DNA from: Bufo bufo
Lineage: Eukaryota; Chordata; Amphibia; Anura; Bufonidae
Length of the DNA: 64,000 nucleotides
Reading direction: 5' to 3'
Assembly: GCF_905171765.1 (NCBI RefSeq)
Contig: NC_053397.1
Span: 6,714,946 to 6,778,945 of the forward strand
Shown here: positions 35,901 through 49,641 of the stretch, in pieces
Position numbering within the stretch: position 1 is the stretch's first letter
Layout of the letters: each line of letters begins with the position of its first letter
Translations under genes and position numbers: made by a program
The notes under the pieces: generated by a model
What the model saw: the letters and a program-made list of their open reading frames with translations, nothing else
What the model was told of the DNA's origin: nothing
Database searches by the model: none

Positions 35901-38900
35901 AGACGTCTTCTGGAGAGCGCATGGGCCCCGGGGACTAGAAGATCCTACCGTGCTGCCTGGCGATCTTGGACTGACTGGTGCCTGGCAGGGAACTTGGATC
36001 CCGTATCAGCCTCTGTAACGGAGATCTTGAAATTCCTCACCTCTCTGTTTGAGTCAGGTAAAGCTTACCGAACAATTAATTTGTTCCGTTCTTCCATTTC
36101 TGCCTATCACTCAGGCTTTGACGGTCGCCCGGCTGGGCAACACCCCTTAGTCTGTCGACTTCTCAGGGGTTCCCGTCTTTCACGTCCTCCTCGCCCTCGT
36201 TTTTCTTATACCTGGGACGTTTCCTTGGTTCTTTCCCTTTTTTCTTCCTGGCCCTCTAATGAACAGCTATCCTTGCGGCAATTGTCTGCGAAATTAGTCA
36301 CTTTGTTTTGTTTGATTTCATGTAAACGGGTTTCCGATGTCAGGGCGTTGGACTATGATGCTAGGTCTTTTACGCCAGAGGGTGTTGTTTTTAACATTTC
36401 TCGGCGTACCAAAACCAACATTAGATCTGTTTCTTACCCTAGTTTTCCCGAGACTCCTGCCCTTTGTCCAGTTGCATGCCTGCAGATATATGAGGCCCGC
36501 ACGTTGCCTCATCGTTCTTCGACATCTCCGGAATTATTTCTGTCATACCGGCGTCCATTTGCTCCAGTCACTTGTGTTACCTTATCCAGATGGGTTAAGT
36601 GGGTTATGTCCTTAGCTGGAGTCGATACTTCGGTGTTCACGGCTCATTCCACTAGAGGCGCTGCTTCAACATCAATGGCGGTCGCTGGTGCCCGTCTGGA
36701 GGATATTCTTCGTGTGGCTAACTGGTCTCGTGTGTCCACGTTTCGTGAGTTTTATTTCCGTCCATCCACTCATGTATTTTCTTCTGTTATTCAACAACTT
36801 TAAACTTGCAATAGGAGCCTCCGTGGCATGTAATAAAATTGCATGATTTTCCTAGTTTATGACGTAAAGTCATGATTTTATTAAGGACACGGAGGCGAGT
36901 ATTGCCCCACCCATATTATATTAACCCACCCTTATTGTCTATTTTAGGATATTTATTATTTATTATTATTATGATGTTCTTGTTATTACTATTATGCTCT
37001 ATCGTGCATCATTTTTCCTTAATATTTATTGATATATATTATTCTGCTTTAGTGCAGTATTGATCTGTTCTTCTTGTTATGCAGTGCATTAGACTTGCAT
37101 TGATCTTACATTATCTATGTTTCTCTTTGTCTGTTTTTTCCTTAGGTTAATAGTACTGTCGTCCTTGGTGCCTGAGGTCAAGTTTGGCTCTGTTGCCTTG
37201 TTTATACAATCATCCCGGTTGGATGCTTTCGGATGGGATTCTTCGTGATTGGATCCGGTCCTGTTGTCATCACGGTTTCTCAGGATGTGGCTTCGTCAAA
37301 GAAAGAGGAGGAGTTATTTGATGCCAGGACTCTTATACTGGGTTAGGGGTGGGCTTGTTGCCATAGTTACCCTGTGTGGTAAAGGTTTTTTCTCTTTTTT
37401 CTGTGCTGCTATGATAAATTTCAGTAAAGAAAGAGAATGCAATACTCGCCTCCGTGTCCTTAATAAAATCATGACTTTACGTCATAAACTAGGAAAATCA
37501 TGCAATTATACAGCCACCACTAGAGGGAGCTCACTGCATACAGATTATACAGCCACCACTAGAGGGAGCTCACTACATACAGATTATACAGCCACCACTA
37601 GAGGGAGCTCACTACATACAGATTATACAGCCACCACTAGAGGGAGCTCACTACATACAGATTATACAGTCACCACTAGGGGGAGCTCACTACATACTGG
37701 GTTATATTTGAGTCATAGACATGGGAGTACACACTGCTGACCGGTCATGTAGTAGCTCCTCACCTATGGACTCCAGGTAGTCTCCCTCATGGGAGTGTTT
37801 GTACAGGAAGAGGTGGTAGCGGGCCGTGTCCTTGGGGATCCTCGCCGGCAGCTCTTGGATGTCCGTGAGCTTTGTATGGACCAGATCGATTGTCTCCTTC
37901 TCTTGATCCAGTTTCTAAAAAAAATAAAAAGGGAAAAACATATTAAATAAACAGCTGCTCGACCCTGACAGATGTGGATGACAACTCCAATCATCCCCTT
38001 TTCTGACAATCTGGGAGACCGCCTGGCTCCGGACTTAGGAGGGGGGGGGGGGGGGGGGGCTGCACCTCTGCCCCCTGCATTCAGTGTTGCAGTCCGGGGT
38101 CTACAGTGTAACAAGATGCAGCCGTTATCTCCATGACAACTCCTCTACCCACACAAGATTGTGTCAGGCTCCACCCCCTTATTTTTGCATATATAGGTGT
38201 CAGTTGTCAGCTACAGGTGCTACGTGGTTTAGAGCTGGGATCACCGGCCTCTCGCTTTCGTAGGTGTTCTCAGGTTCGGGAGGGGAGATGACGCTTTCTT
38301 CGCAGCCTACGCCAATTTCTGACTGGATCCCGATGACGAGAAGAACGGGCGCCTGACGGCAGCAGCGACAACAAGTGAATCATCGCCAGCCCGTTACTAA
38401 CACTGCAGGATTACTCAGAGGAGACACTTGTCTTATTTAACCCTTTAAGGAGCTGGCTGCTTCAGGGCGACATACGGCTACAATCAGAGAATCCTGCTTC
38501 ACTGTACTGTTTACTGGAGTCTGCTTCATGCTTTACACTGCAGTTCTGCTCCATTAGCACATACCAGCTGCATTGTCTAGAGGCATCCCAGGTAAACTGA
38601 AATCCACCGCTGGAGACTCAGGCAGCTGTTCTGTTTAGCACCACCATGCTTTACACTGAAGTTCAGCTTGCTCAGTTTAACCCCAGCTGAGTAGGAAGTG
38701 TATGGAGATTTCCATTATCATGTAGCCCCTGCACATGGACTGTACCAATGGAAGCCGTTCTGCACCAGGGGTCTCCAACTTGGGGATAGTCAGCTGCTGC
38801 ACAACTACAACTCCCAGCATGCCTTGACAACCTACAGTGCTGGAAGTTGTAGTTTTTCAACAGCCGGGGAGGCCTGCACTCTACACTGCTGACCCTGTGG

Positions 38901-41900
38901 GAGACATGTACATGATGGGGCTCCTCCACCTACCAGCTGTATGTAATTGATCCTCCTCTGCTTCAGGAGCTGAACGGCCTCCACAGCTTCGGGCCTCAGG
39001 GGGAAGAACAATCCCTGCAGGGTCTGCTGCTTACTCTCCACGCTGATCTCCGTCTTCACCTGGGGAGGAACGTCATCATTACAGAAGAGCGACACAGTCC
39101 AGAGACCACCACAACCCCCCCCCAGTCATGTCAGTGCAATACAGTCCAGAGACCCCCCTCCCCCAGTCATGTCAGTGCGATACAGTCCAGAGACCACCAC
39201 AACCCCCCCAGTCAAGTCAGTGCAATACAGTCCAGAGACCACCACAACCCCCCCAGTCAAGTCAGTGCAATACAGTCCAGAGACCACCACAACCCCCCCA
39301 GTCAAGTCAGTGCAATACAGTCCAGAGACCCCCCCCCCTCTCCTAGTCAAGTCAGTGCGATACAGTCCAGAGACCCCCCCTCCCCTAGTCAAGTCAGTGC
39401 AATACAGTCCAGAGACCACCACAACCGCCCCCAGTCAAGTCAGTGCAATACAGTCCAGAGACCCCCCTCTCCTAGTCAAGTAAGTGCGATACAGTCCAGA
39501 GTCCACCACAACCCCCCCAGTCAAGTCAGTGCAATACAGTCCAGAGACCCCCATCCCCTAGTCAAGTCAGTGCAATACAGTCCAGAGACCCCCCTCCCCT
39601 AGTCAAGTCAGTGCAATACAGTCCAGAGACCACCACAACCGCCCCCAGTCAAGTCAGTGCAATACAGTCCAGAGACCCCCCTCTCCTAGTCAAGTCAGTG
39701 CGATACAGTCCAGAGACCCCCCCTCCCCTAGTCAAGTCAGTGCGATACAGTCCAGAGACCCCCCCTCCCCTAGTCAAGTCAGTGCGATACAGTCCAGAGA
39801 CCCCCCCTCTCCTAGTCAAGTCAGTGCGATACAGTCCAGAGACCCCCTCTCCTAGTCAAGTCAGTGCAATACAGGCAATTTACCGCTCAAATGTGGCACC
39901 TGAGGGGCTAATTGGCACGGTTCAGCGGGATCCCTGTCATTACGGCCGAGTGCCGGCTGTGAGATATGGCCGGCCCCGCAGTCTATATTTGTATTATGAG
40001 GTTAATTACATTCACTGGTGGCGCAGTGCACCCCCCCCCCAATACCCCAGTATTATAATCATCGGTGGCAGTGTCCACAGGGTCCCCTCCCCTCTTCATC
40101 GGTGGTGCAGTGGCAGCTTCTGACCGGAGCCCCAGCAGTGAAATCTCAGGGCTCCGATCGGTTACCATGGCAGCCAGGACACTACTGAAGCCCTCCATGG
40201 CTGCCATGGTAATCTCCCTGCTGCTGTGTGCACAGGGACAGTGTGAGATCCTCTGCACCCTAATAGATCTCCATCAGGGTGAATAGGACAAGGGATAAAA
40301 AGATCCCAGGTTCTAGCCCCATAAGGGGCTAATAGTTATTAAATAAAGTTTAAAAAAATATATAAAAATTTTACATTTTTAAATCACCCCCTTTCTCAAT
40401 TTACATAAAAAAATATAAACAATAATAAAAAAAAAACTAATTAGGTATCGACACGTCCGAAAAAGTCCAAACTATTAAAGTATTGAAAAATATCTCCTAT
40501 GTGGTGAATGCCGTAACCAAAAAAAAAACCCCACACCATTCTCAATTTTTTTAGACTCCTTCTCCCCTAAAAATAGGATAGGACTGTTCTATTATGGGCC
40601 GCACGTTCCATAAATTGCGGAATGCACACTTTATTTTGGCATAAAATTTTCTTTTGCGTGGTATCGAGTATCACATTACTTTTTTATGGGACCGAAATTT
40701 AATCAAAATTTTGGTATTGTGACAACCCTCGTCACGGGGGTATAAGTCCTTTAGGTCACAATGAAATGGCATCTAGTGGCTGTAAACCCCCAGAGCCAGG
40801 AGACCGGCGCTGGTTAACAGTCGCTGCGCTCTGGGGGCTGCTGCACAGACAGGCCGGGGCTGAGAACAGTCACTGCACTCTGGGGTCTGCTGCACAGACA
40901 GGCCGGGGCTGAGAACAGTCACTGCGCTCTGGGGGCTGCTGCACAGACAGGCCGGGGCTGAGAACAGTCGCTGCACTCTGGGGGCTGCTGCACAGACAGG
41001 CCGGGGCTGAGAACAGTCGCTGCGCTCTGGGGGCTGCTGCACAGACAGGCCGGGGCTGAGAACAGTCGCTGCACTCTGGGGGCTGCTGCACAGACAGGCC
41101 GGGGCTGAGAACAGTCGTGGCACTCTGGGGGCTGCTGCACAGAGAGGCCGGGGCTGAGAACAGTCACTGCACTCTGGGGGCTGCTGCACAGACAGGCCGG
41201 GGCTGAGAACAGTCGCTGCACTCTGGGGGCTGCTGCACAGACAGGCCGGGGCTGAGAACAGTCGCTGCACTCTGGGGGCTGCTGCACAGACAGGCCGGGG
41301 ATGAGAACAGTCGCTGCGCTCTGGGGGCTGCTGCACAGTCGCTGCACTCTGGGGGCTGCTGCACAGACAGGCCGGGGCTGAGAACAGTCGTGGCACTCTG
41401 GGGGCTGCTGCACAGAGAGGCCGGGGCTGAGAACAGTCACTGCGCTCTGGGGGCTGCTGCACAGACAGGCCGGGGCTGAGAACAGTCGCTGCACTCTCGG
41501 GGCTGCTGCACAGACAGGCCGGGGCTGAGAACAGTCGCTGCACTCTCGGGACTGCTGCACAGACAGGCCGGGGATGAGAACAGTCGCTGCACTCTCGGGG
41601 CTGCTGCACAGAGAGACCGGCGCTGGAAGACATTCACTGCACTAGGGGGTGCGGTAATATGGCTGTGGTGTGGAGGGACTAAGACCCATTTGGGAAGCGC
41701 CAGTCTTTAGTAAATGACCCCCAATGTTTTATTTGACTGAAAGGCATCTTTCTGATGCCAAGGTGCCCTTCCTGACAATGTGCACCTATGATGGGCACAC
41801 TCTGAGCAACCCACTTATCAGGGTTTTCCGCTAGGATGTCCCATTTTCTATGGGAGCGGTGAAGATGGCTGATCGCTGCTATCTCCAGCACTCCCACAGA

Positions 41901-44900
41901 GAATGAATGGCGCAGCAGGGGGCACGGCCGCTCCATTAGATTTGAAGGGGGGGGGGGGGGGCGGTGACCCGTTCTTGGTGGGCAACTAAGAGATATTACT
42001 GCATGGAGGCATCAAGGAGACATTATAATGTATGGGGGCAACAAGGAAACACAAATACATGTTTTGAGTGTTTTTTTCTTCTAAATAGGCATTTATCGCG
42101 ATATATATCGTTAGAATATTTTTTATATCGCCCAACCCTACTGCGATACAGTCCAGAGACCCCCGCAACCCCCAGTCATGTCAGTGTGATACAGTCCAGA
42201 GACCCCTGCAACCCCCAGTCATGTCAGTGTGATACAGTCCAAAGACCCCCGCAACCCCCAGTCATGTCAGTGTGATACAGTCCAGAGACCCCCGCAACCC
42301 CAGTCATGTCAGTGTGATACAGTCCAAAGACCCCCGCAACCCCCAGTCATGTCAGTGTGATACAGTGCAAAGACCCCCGCAACCCCCAGTCATGTCAGTG
42401 TGATACAGTGCAAAGACCCCCGCAACCCCCCGTCATGTCAGTGTGATACAGTCCCTCCCCCGGACATCTCACCTCATTGATCTTGATCGCCTGCAGTTCC
42501 CTCTCGGCGGCAGTGAGTGGCGCCGGAGCAGCGCAGGACGACACGTGTTTCTGGTATCCGCTGAGAGAGACGTCTTCCTGCCCCATACAATTAGGGTAAT
42601 TACACACAGCGTATATATACAGCCCCCACCTTCCCATAATACATAGAAGCACAGACCCCTATTTACAACCCCCCATCTAGAAGCCGACCTTTGTGGTGCC
42701 GAACACTTCATCCTTAATGTGTCCGCCACCAAACTCCTTCTTGACGGTCGCCCTCGTCGCTGCGTACAGCATCTTCAGCCGCACCTGTCACCAGACAACA
42801 ATGATGGGGATTGTAGTGAGTTCTCCACAGAAATGAAAAGCTCTGGAACTTCCTAAAATATTTTGTATTTCAATTCTTCGTCTTTTAGAAGATTGCTGCT
42901 TGCTGTCAGTGAACGTGAACAGTATAGCTTACCTAGTTTAACACGTCATAATCTAACACTTCTAACAGCTGAGGGTTTGCTACAATTGTATCCCGTCTGG
43001 ACAATCCTCTGAGGTAAACAGCCTGGACTCTAGACTGATACAAAGTAACAAACATCATGATGACAGGAGAGATGTGTGCTGCTGATGTCTTTAGCTCAGA
43101 GGATGGTTTAGACTGAATACAATGTGACAAACCCTCAGCTGTGAAAATTATTGGGATGACTTTCCAGCCTCCTTTCAAGACATAAGGACCTGTAACTCTG
43201 TACATACAGACAGCCACAAGGGGGGGCCACTAACAGACGGCAGAATCAGGTGACCGGGCGTCATACCGGAGAGTGATCGGGCGACCATGACAAGAAGAGC
43301 CACTCGTAACCCTGCGCGTTCTGGCTGTCGAGGCGGTACAGGATGTAGCATGGCTGACCATCGTCCAGGAGGGGGAGGATGAAGGCGTCATAGTCTTGGT
43401 CCCAGGTCTTTTGGAGCTCCTTGTGAGCCCCCAGCACGAGCTGCTCTGCAGGAGGAAGAGAGAAGCCGATTATTCCAGACTGATACATTGTAACGAGGAG
43501 TCCTGCAGGTTACATTGAGCAGAGCAGAGACTGCGGGCGGCCAGGTTACAAATATACCACGGTCAGGAGAAAGAAAACAAGCAAGGAATGCTTCTGTTCT
43601 GTGACAAAAAGCAGAGATTTTGAAAACAGTGACAAATTGATACATTTATTAGGAAGTTTCGATGGGACACAATGGTGACACAAGACTGGACACCGGCCCT
43701 TTAATAGTGATATCCTCCGAGCACATGAGCAGCACGTGACCCCCAGATGTCCCGGGGTCCCTGCAAGTGTCAGCTGTCCGCTCCTCTGAGCGCATGCGCT
43801 GGTGGCCGCATCTCCTGGCAGGACAGCTATTCTGAGCTGCAGCATTCCAGACGACGACGCCCACTTTCCACGATAGATCTCCGGGACTCCGCCTCTCTGG
43901 TGAGGTCAGCGCTGATGGGGCAGGGAGGGCAAAGGGTTAAGCAATGAGTCCAGTTACATCTTAACTCTTTCTTCCCCATGGTAAATTACATTCTATACAC
44001 ACTAAGGGGTTAATAATCCAAATCAAAGGGCCGACGTCCGATCTTCTGCGCAGAGAGATCCACCACTAAAATTTTGCCAACCTAACAATAACGGACTTTG
44101 TCCATTGTTCATCATAATTTTCAAGATCTCTGCTTGCTGTCAGTGAATATAACGTTTCAATACTCACACCCAGAGGCTGAAGATTTTGTAATTTCCACCC
44201 CCCTTCCGCTCTAGTAAATTAACCCCCGAGATGTCACTGCACCCCAACATCACCTCCGATACCTGGGATGGTGTATTTGTTCAACGAATACAAACACTTC
44301 CTGACCTCTTACTTCTCACAGCTGAGGGTTTGTTACAATGTATTAGCCCACACAATCACCCTTCTGTCCAGATAGTTTGTTACAATGTTCCGGCACAGGT
44401 AAAATATATCAGTCTGGAGTCCGGGCTGTTTATATCACACAGGGTTGTATGGAGTGGATGCAACTGTAACAAAAGCTCAGCTGTGAGAAGTGAGAACAAA
44501 CAAGAAGAGAGCAAGAAAACATGAGAGCGATCTTGAAAATGGTGATACACCAAAACTTTCACTTAGAAAGTTACAAAAAGTTTTCATGGCACAAAAAATG
44601 AAGTTCTCTGCACAAAAAGAGAGAAAAGCCCTTTTAGTCAATTTAGGGTCCCCCTCCCCATTAAGCCCCCCGAACACTCACCATCCTCGATGACCACCTT
44701 TATCAGCCGGATGGATCCATTTCGAGCCTTCGCGAAGAATTCCTTCAGTTCTGGAGTAGCTAGGAGAAGCAAGAACATACCGGCAAGTCAGCGAGAGAAG
44801 GAGGCGGGCGAGGAGAAGGGCTGCGGGCGAGGAGAAGGGCTGCGGGCGAGGAGAAGGGCTGCGGGCGAGGAGAAGGGCTGCGGGCGAGGAGAAGGGCTGC

Positions 44901-47900
44901 GGGCGAGGAGAAGGGCTGCGGGCGAGGAGAAGGGCTGCGGGCGAGGAGAAGGGCTGCGGGCGAGGAGAAGGGCTGCGGGGCTTCTGTCTGGGATCAGCTA
45001 CAAATGGGCAGCACATGAGCTAAACTTGATCCCCGACAGCGTCACCTCCCAAATATAGCCGGGAGCACGAGGGAAGGGGGGCTGCGTAATGCCAAGGGGA
45101 TAAACACCGGGCGTCACATCCATCTCTGCTGTGTCACTCGGGGGCAGCGGTCGGTCCGGCTCTACAGATGACACCGTGTTTCCGCACCTCCTGTGATTGA
45201 TGATGATAGGGGGGGGGGGGGGATCAGCGTCTCCTGGATACTTAGGATAAGCAGCACAGAAGGTGACCCCGGACACATGACTCCGGCCATGTATGACTGC
45301 GCTAACGAGAGGAACACCGACCAGATGCGAACCCCCCCACAAAATCCAGAAGACCAGGTAAGAAAAAGATAATATAGCGAGTAGTGATGTCACAAAACAG
45401 AATGACACCAAAATCCCAGTATAATCCACAGGAGGTGGCACCAATATCAGCCGCTCCTCTTATAACCTCCAGAGACATTACATCATATGTGACCGATATC
45501 AGCGGCTCCAGTGTTGATATACAGTCAGGTTCAAAAATATTGGGACATGAACACAATTCTACCATTTTTGCCTCTATACTCCACCACAATGGATGTGAGA
45601 TGAAACAGACAAGATGTGCTTTACCTGCAGACTGTCAGCTTTCCATCTGTGCCTCCCACTTGTTAAGGGACCAGAAGTAATGGGACAGAATAATAATCAT
45701 AAATCAAACTTTCACTTTTTAATACTTGGTTACAAATCCTTTGCAGTCAATTACAGCCTGAAGTCTGGAACGCATAGACATCACCGGACGCTGGTTTCAT
45801 CCCTGGTGATGCTCTGCCCGGCCTCTACTGCAACTGTCCTCAGCTCCTGCTTCTTCTTGGGGCATTTTCCCATCAGTTTTGTCTTCAGCAAGTGAAATGC
45901 TCAATCGGATTCAGGTCCGGTGATTGACTCGGCCATTGCAGAACATTCCACTTCTTTCCCTTAGAAAACTCTTTGGTTGCTTTTGCAGTATGCTTTGGGT
46001 CATTGTCCATCTGCACTGTGAAGCGCCGTCCAATGAGTTCTGAAGCATTTGGCTGAATATGAGCAGATAATATTGCCCCAAACCCTTCAGAATCCATCCT
46101 GCTGCTTTTGTCAGCAGTCACATCATCAATAAACACAAGAGAAGCAGTTCCATTGGCAGCCATACATGCCCACGCCATGACACTACCACCACCATGCTTC
46201 ACTGATGAGGTGGCATGCTTAGGATCATGAGCAGATCCTTTCCTTCTCCATACTCTTCTCTTCCCATCACTCTGGTACACGTTGATCTTGGTCTCATCTG
46301 TCCATAGGATGTTGTTCCAGAACTGTGAAGGCTTTGTTAGATGTCGTTTGGCAAACTCTAATCTGGCCTTCCTGTTTTTGAGGCTCACCAATGGTTTCCA
46401 TCTTGTGGTGAACCCTCTGTATTCACTCTGGTGAAGTCTTCTCCTGATTGTTGACTTTGACACACATACACCTACCTCCTGGAGAGTGTTCCTGATCTGG
46501 CCAACTGTGGGGAAGGGGGTTTTCTTCACCAGGGAAAGAATTCTTCGGTCATCCACCACAGTTGTTTTCCGTGGTCTTCGGGGTCTTTTGGTGTTGCTGA
46601 GCTCACCGGTGCGTTCCTTCTTTGTAAGAATGTTCCAGACAGTTGTTTCGGCCGCGCCTAATGTTTTTGCTATCTCTCTGATGGGTTTGTGGTGTTTTTT
46701 CAGCCTAATGATGGCTTTACTGATAGTGACAGCTCTTTGGATCTCATCTTGGGAGTTGACAGCAACAGATTCCAAATGCAGATATCAGACTGGAAATGAC
46801 CTCTGACCTTTTATCTGCTCATTGTAATTGGGATAATGAGGGAATAACACACACCGGCCATGGAACAGCTGAGAAGACAATTGTCCCATTACTTTTGGTC
46901 CCTTAACAAGTGGGAGGCACATATGCAAACTGCTGTAATTCCTGCACCGTTCACCTGATTTGGATGTAAATCCCCTCAGATTACAGCTGACAGTCTGCAG
47001 GTAAAGCACATCTTGTTTGTTTCATTCCAGATCCATTGTGGTGGTCAATAGAGCCAAAAATGTTAGAATTGTGTCCATGTCCCAATATTTATGGACCTGA
47101 CTAAGCTCTGGATTGTGAGGGTCTTATGATCTCCGCTCTGGAGTTACGGTTACTTACACCCCAGGACGGGGGATACGTGGGAGCAGTTGTGGGCGGTGAT
47201 GCTGTAAGTATATAGTGGCGCGCACAGATGGATAGATGAAGCGCTAGGGCTGCAACGATTACTTCATTAAATCTCGACACAGAAAAATCCTCAATGTAAA
47301 TTTTTTGCATTGAGGATTCATTTGTGTCACGTGACCACGGACTGTGAGTGAAGCGCTTACTACTATTCAGGTTCCGTGGTCGCCTGTCTGCCAGCACTGC
47401 GCTAGGATTGAGCCATACACCGCGGTATGTAATGACGTCAGAGGAGCGGTCGCATGTGTGCCGACCGCTTCTAAAACGTCTCCGTCCTGCAGCCTGCGTA
47501 CTTTACATGTTAGGAGCGATGCGGCCTCTGCGGGAACTACTTCCCCATTACTCCCAGTCCCACTGAGGAACGTCCCTGACAACACACTGGGACCTGCAGC
47601 ATCCAAAGAGAACAGGAGTCTGGGAGCACTCAGCACTGGGGACCTCCGATTCTGGAGCCCGGGTATTTCTCTGCACAGGGGGCACATAGTGGGCACGGAG
47701 CCTGGACAGCGGGTCCAGAGTATGTGACCCCTTCCCACAGACACCACTTCTAAAACTGGATTCTCCACAACTTTAACTGGACGTAATGGGTGCTGTAGAT
47801 TGAAGGCACAGAGAGGACTGATGGCACTGGGGGAGCCGATGGCACTGGGGGGAGCCGATGGCACTGGGGGGAGCCGATGGCACTGGGGGGAGCCGATGGC

Positions 47901-49604
47901 ACAGAGGACTGATGGCACTGGGGGGAGCCGATGGCACAGAGGACTGATGGCACTGGGGGGAGCCGATGGCACTGGGGGGGGAGCCGATGGCACTGGGGGG
48001 GGAGCCGATGGCACAGAGGACTGATGGCACTGGGGGGAGCCGATGGCACTGGGGGGAGCCGATGGCACAGAGGACTGATGGCACTGGGGGGGGGGGGCGA
48101 TGGCACTGGCGGGGGCCGATGAGTGTTTATAAAGTAAAACGTTCTTTTATTCGTTCACACCAGCGTTTATACTGGTTCCGGTTCAGCAAAACCGCTTCCG
48201 TTACTGATAACACAACCGTCTGCATCCGTTATGATCTCCACTGAAAGTCAATGGGGGACGGATCCGTTTTCTATTGTGTCCGAGTTAAACCGTCCCCATT
48301 GACTTGCATTGTGGGTCATGACGGAATGAAAACCGCAGCGTGCTGCTCTCCGGTACGAGAACGCAACGGAATCCATTTTGGAGCGCTCCATTCTGTTCAG
48401 TTACGTTTTGTCCCTATTGACAATGAATGGGGACAAAACGGAAACGTTTTCCTCCGGTACTGAGCCCCTGTGACGGATCTCAATACTGGAAAATAGAAAC
48501 GTTAGTGTGAAAGTCGCCTTATTATCAATTAATCGATAGAATACTTGATTATTAAAATAACTGATAGCTGCAGCCCGTGAGGAACTACATGTCCCAGCAA
48601 GATGGCATAGAATAACCTGAGAGTTCATGAAGAAGAATCCGTAATTCCTGGGAAAGCTGAGTGCCAACAATATGGCCGCCACCTTTCTTAGAATGAGATA
48701 TAACTAAGCACTAGTGTGGGTAAGAGGACACTCATCCTCTGTCCTGGAGGCTGGGGGGAGTAGTCACTTCTCACCCTGTATATTCGGTCCGCCTGCGCCC
48801 ACCTGGATTACACCCCAGCCGAGGGCACCGCCGTGCAGAAGTTTCCATTCACATCAATGTTAGGCATAGCTGAGTACAGGATCGCCTAGACTGGATGCAA
48901 CTGTAACAAACCCTCAGCTGTGAGAAGTACAGCAGGATTAGGACCGGATCTGCTCCTGAACTGCTGTGGATTATGCGCCATCAGACGAGAGAAGCGGCGC
49001 CCCAATATTACAGGCATCAGCTTGTCTGGCTCCTGGTGAAGTAGCAGTGTGTGCTGCTGGCGCCCTCCAGAGGCGCAACCGCCACACTGCGCCAAGAGGG
49101 GGAAAAACTGGGACCTCCAGACTGCACTGTGGACCACTGTAACAAACCCTCTGCTGCGAGCAGTATTAGGTCAGGGTCGGTTTACTGTTTCTGAAAGTTA
49201 ATAAAAATGTTACCATTCCCTAACAGCAAGCAGAGATCTTGAAACCGGGGCAGGCATTAAACACTAAGTGGTAGAGCTTATACAATGGCACGTGGCGAGA
49301 AAACTGCCAGGATCGGAACACGCGACTGCGGTGCCGCAGGACGGACATCTGCGTTACCACCGCGTGCCGCTCACTGTCCGCGGTATGCAAATCCGATGGC
49401 GCGTAGAGGCTCACGGGGGTGTGGCTAAAAGGCCGCAGCGTATGATTGGGCACAAGTACAACAACTCCTATAGGAATCATTCTGGCTGTTGCTTAGCAAC
49501 CAATGTCCCAGCCAGCAGGTGACAACCAGGACCCCAGAGAGACATCACCTGCACCAGAGACACCAGAGGAAAAGACACCGGCCACAAAGATAAGAGGAAA
49601 CCCG

Positions 49605-49641
<37 letters not shown>

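Larger units (their letters stand above)
31799..37507 (+). mobile_element. intact DIRS-type tyrosine-recombinase retrotransposon
   Basis: The element lies between two copies of ATT (31799-31801 and 37505-37507) and carries split inverted terminal repeats, a gag/recombinase frame, an overlapping RT-RNase H frame and an internal complementary region. All are features of DIRS elements. Both open frames are unbroken and the shared 148-bp part of the two terminal repeats looks identical by eye, so the insertion appears young. It lies in TWF2 intron 7 on the strand opposite to the gene. Removing it with one ATT restores a 39-bp array unit exactly. Confidence 0.93.
47246..48570. mobile_element. candidate hAT-like non-autonomous element
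   Basis: The left end AGGGCTGCAACGATTA and right end (TAACTGATAGCTGCAGCCC) resemble the inverted ends of a vertebrate hAT family. The interior has no transposase but holds a minisatellite and another MITE. No 8-bp target duplication was found, so the assignment is tentative. Confidence 0.35.

Noticed and set aside
40773..41633. Cysteine-rich 286-residue minus-strand frame
   Set aside because: By-product of the 49-bp array in TWF2 intron 5.
47344..47727. 127-residue plus-strand frame in TWF2 intron 1
   Set aside because: No domain, no splice or start support, and it lies in a repeat-rich unit.
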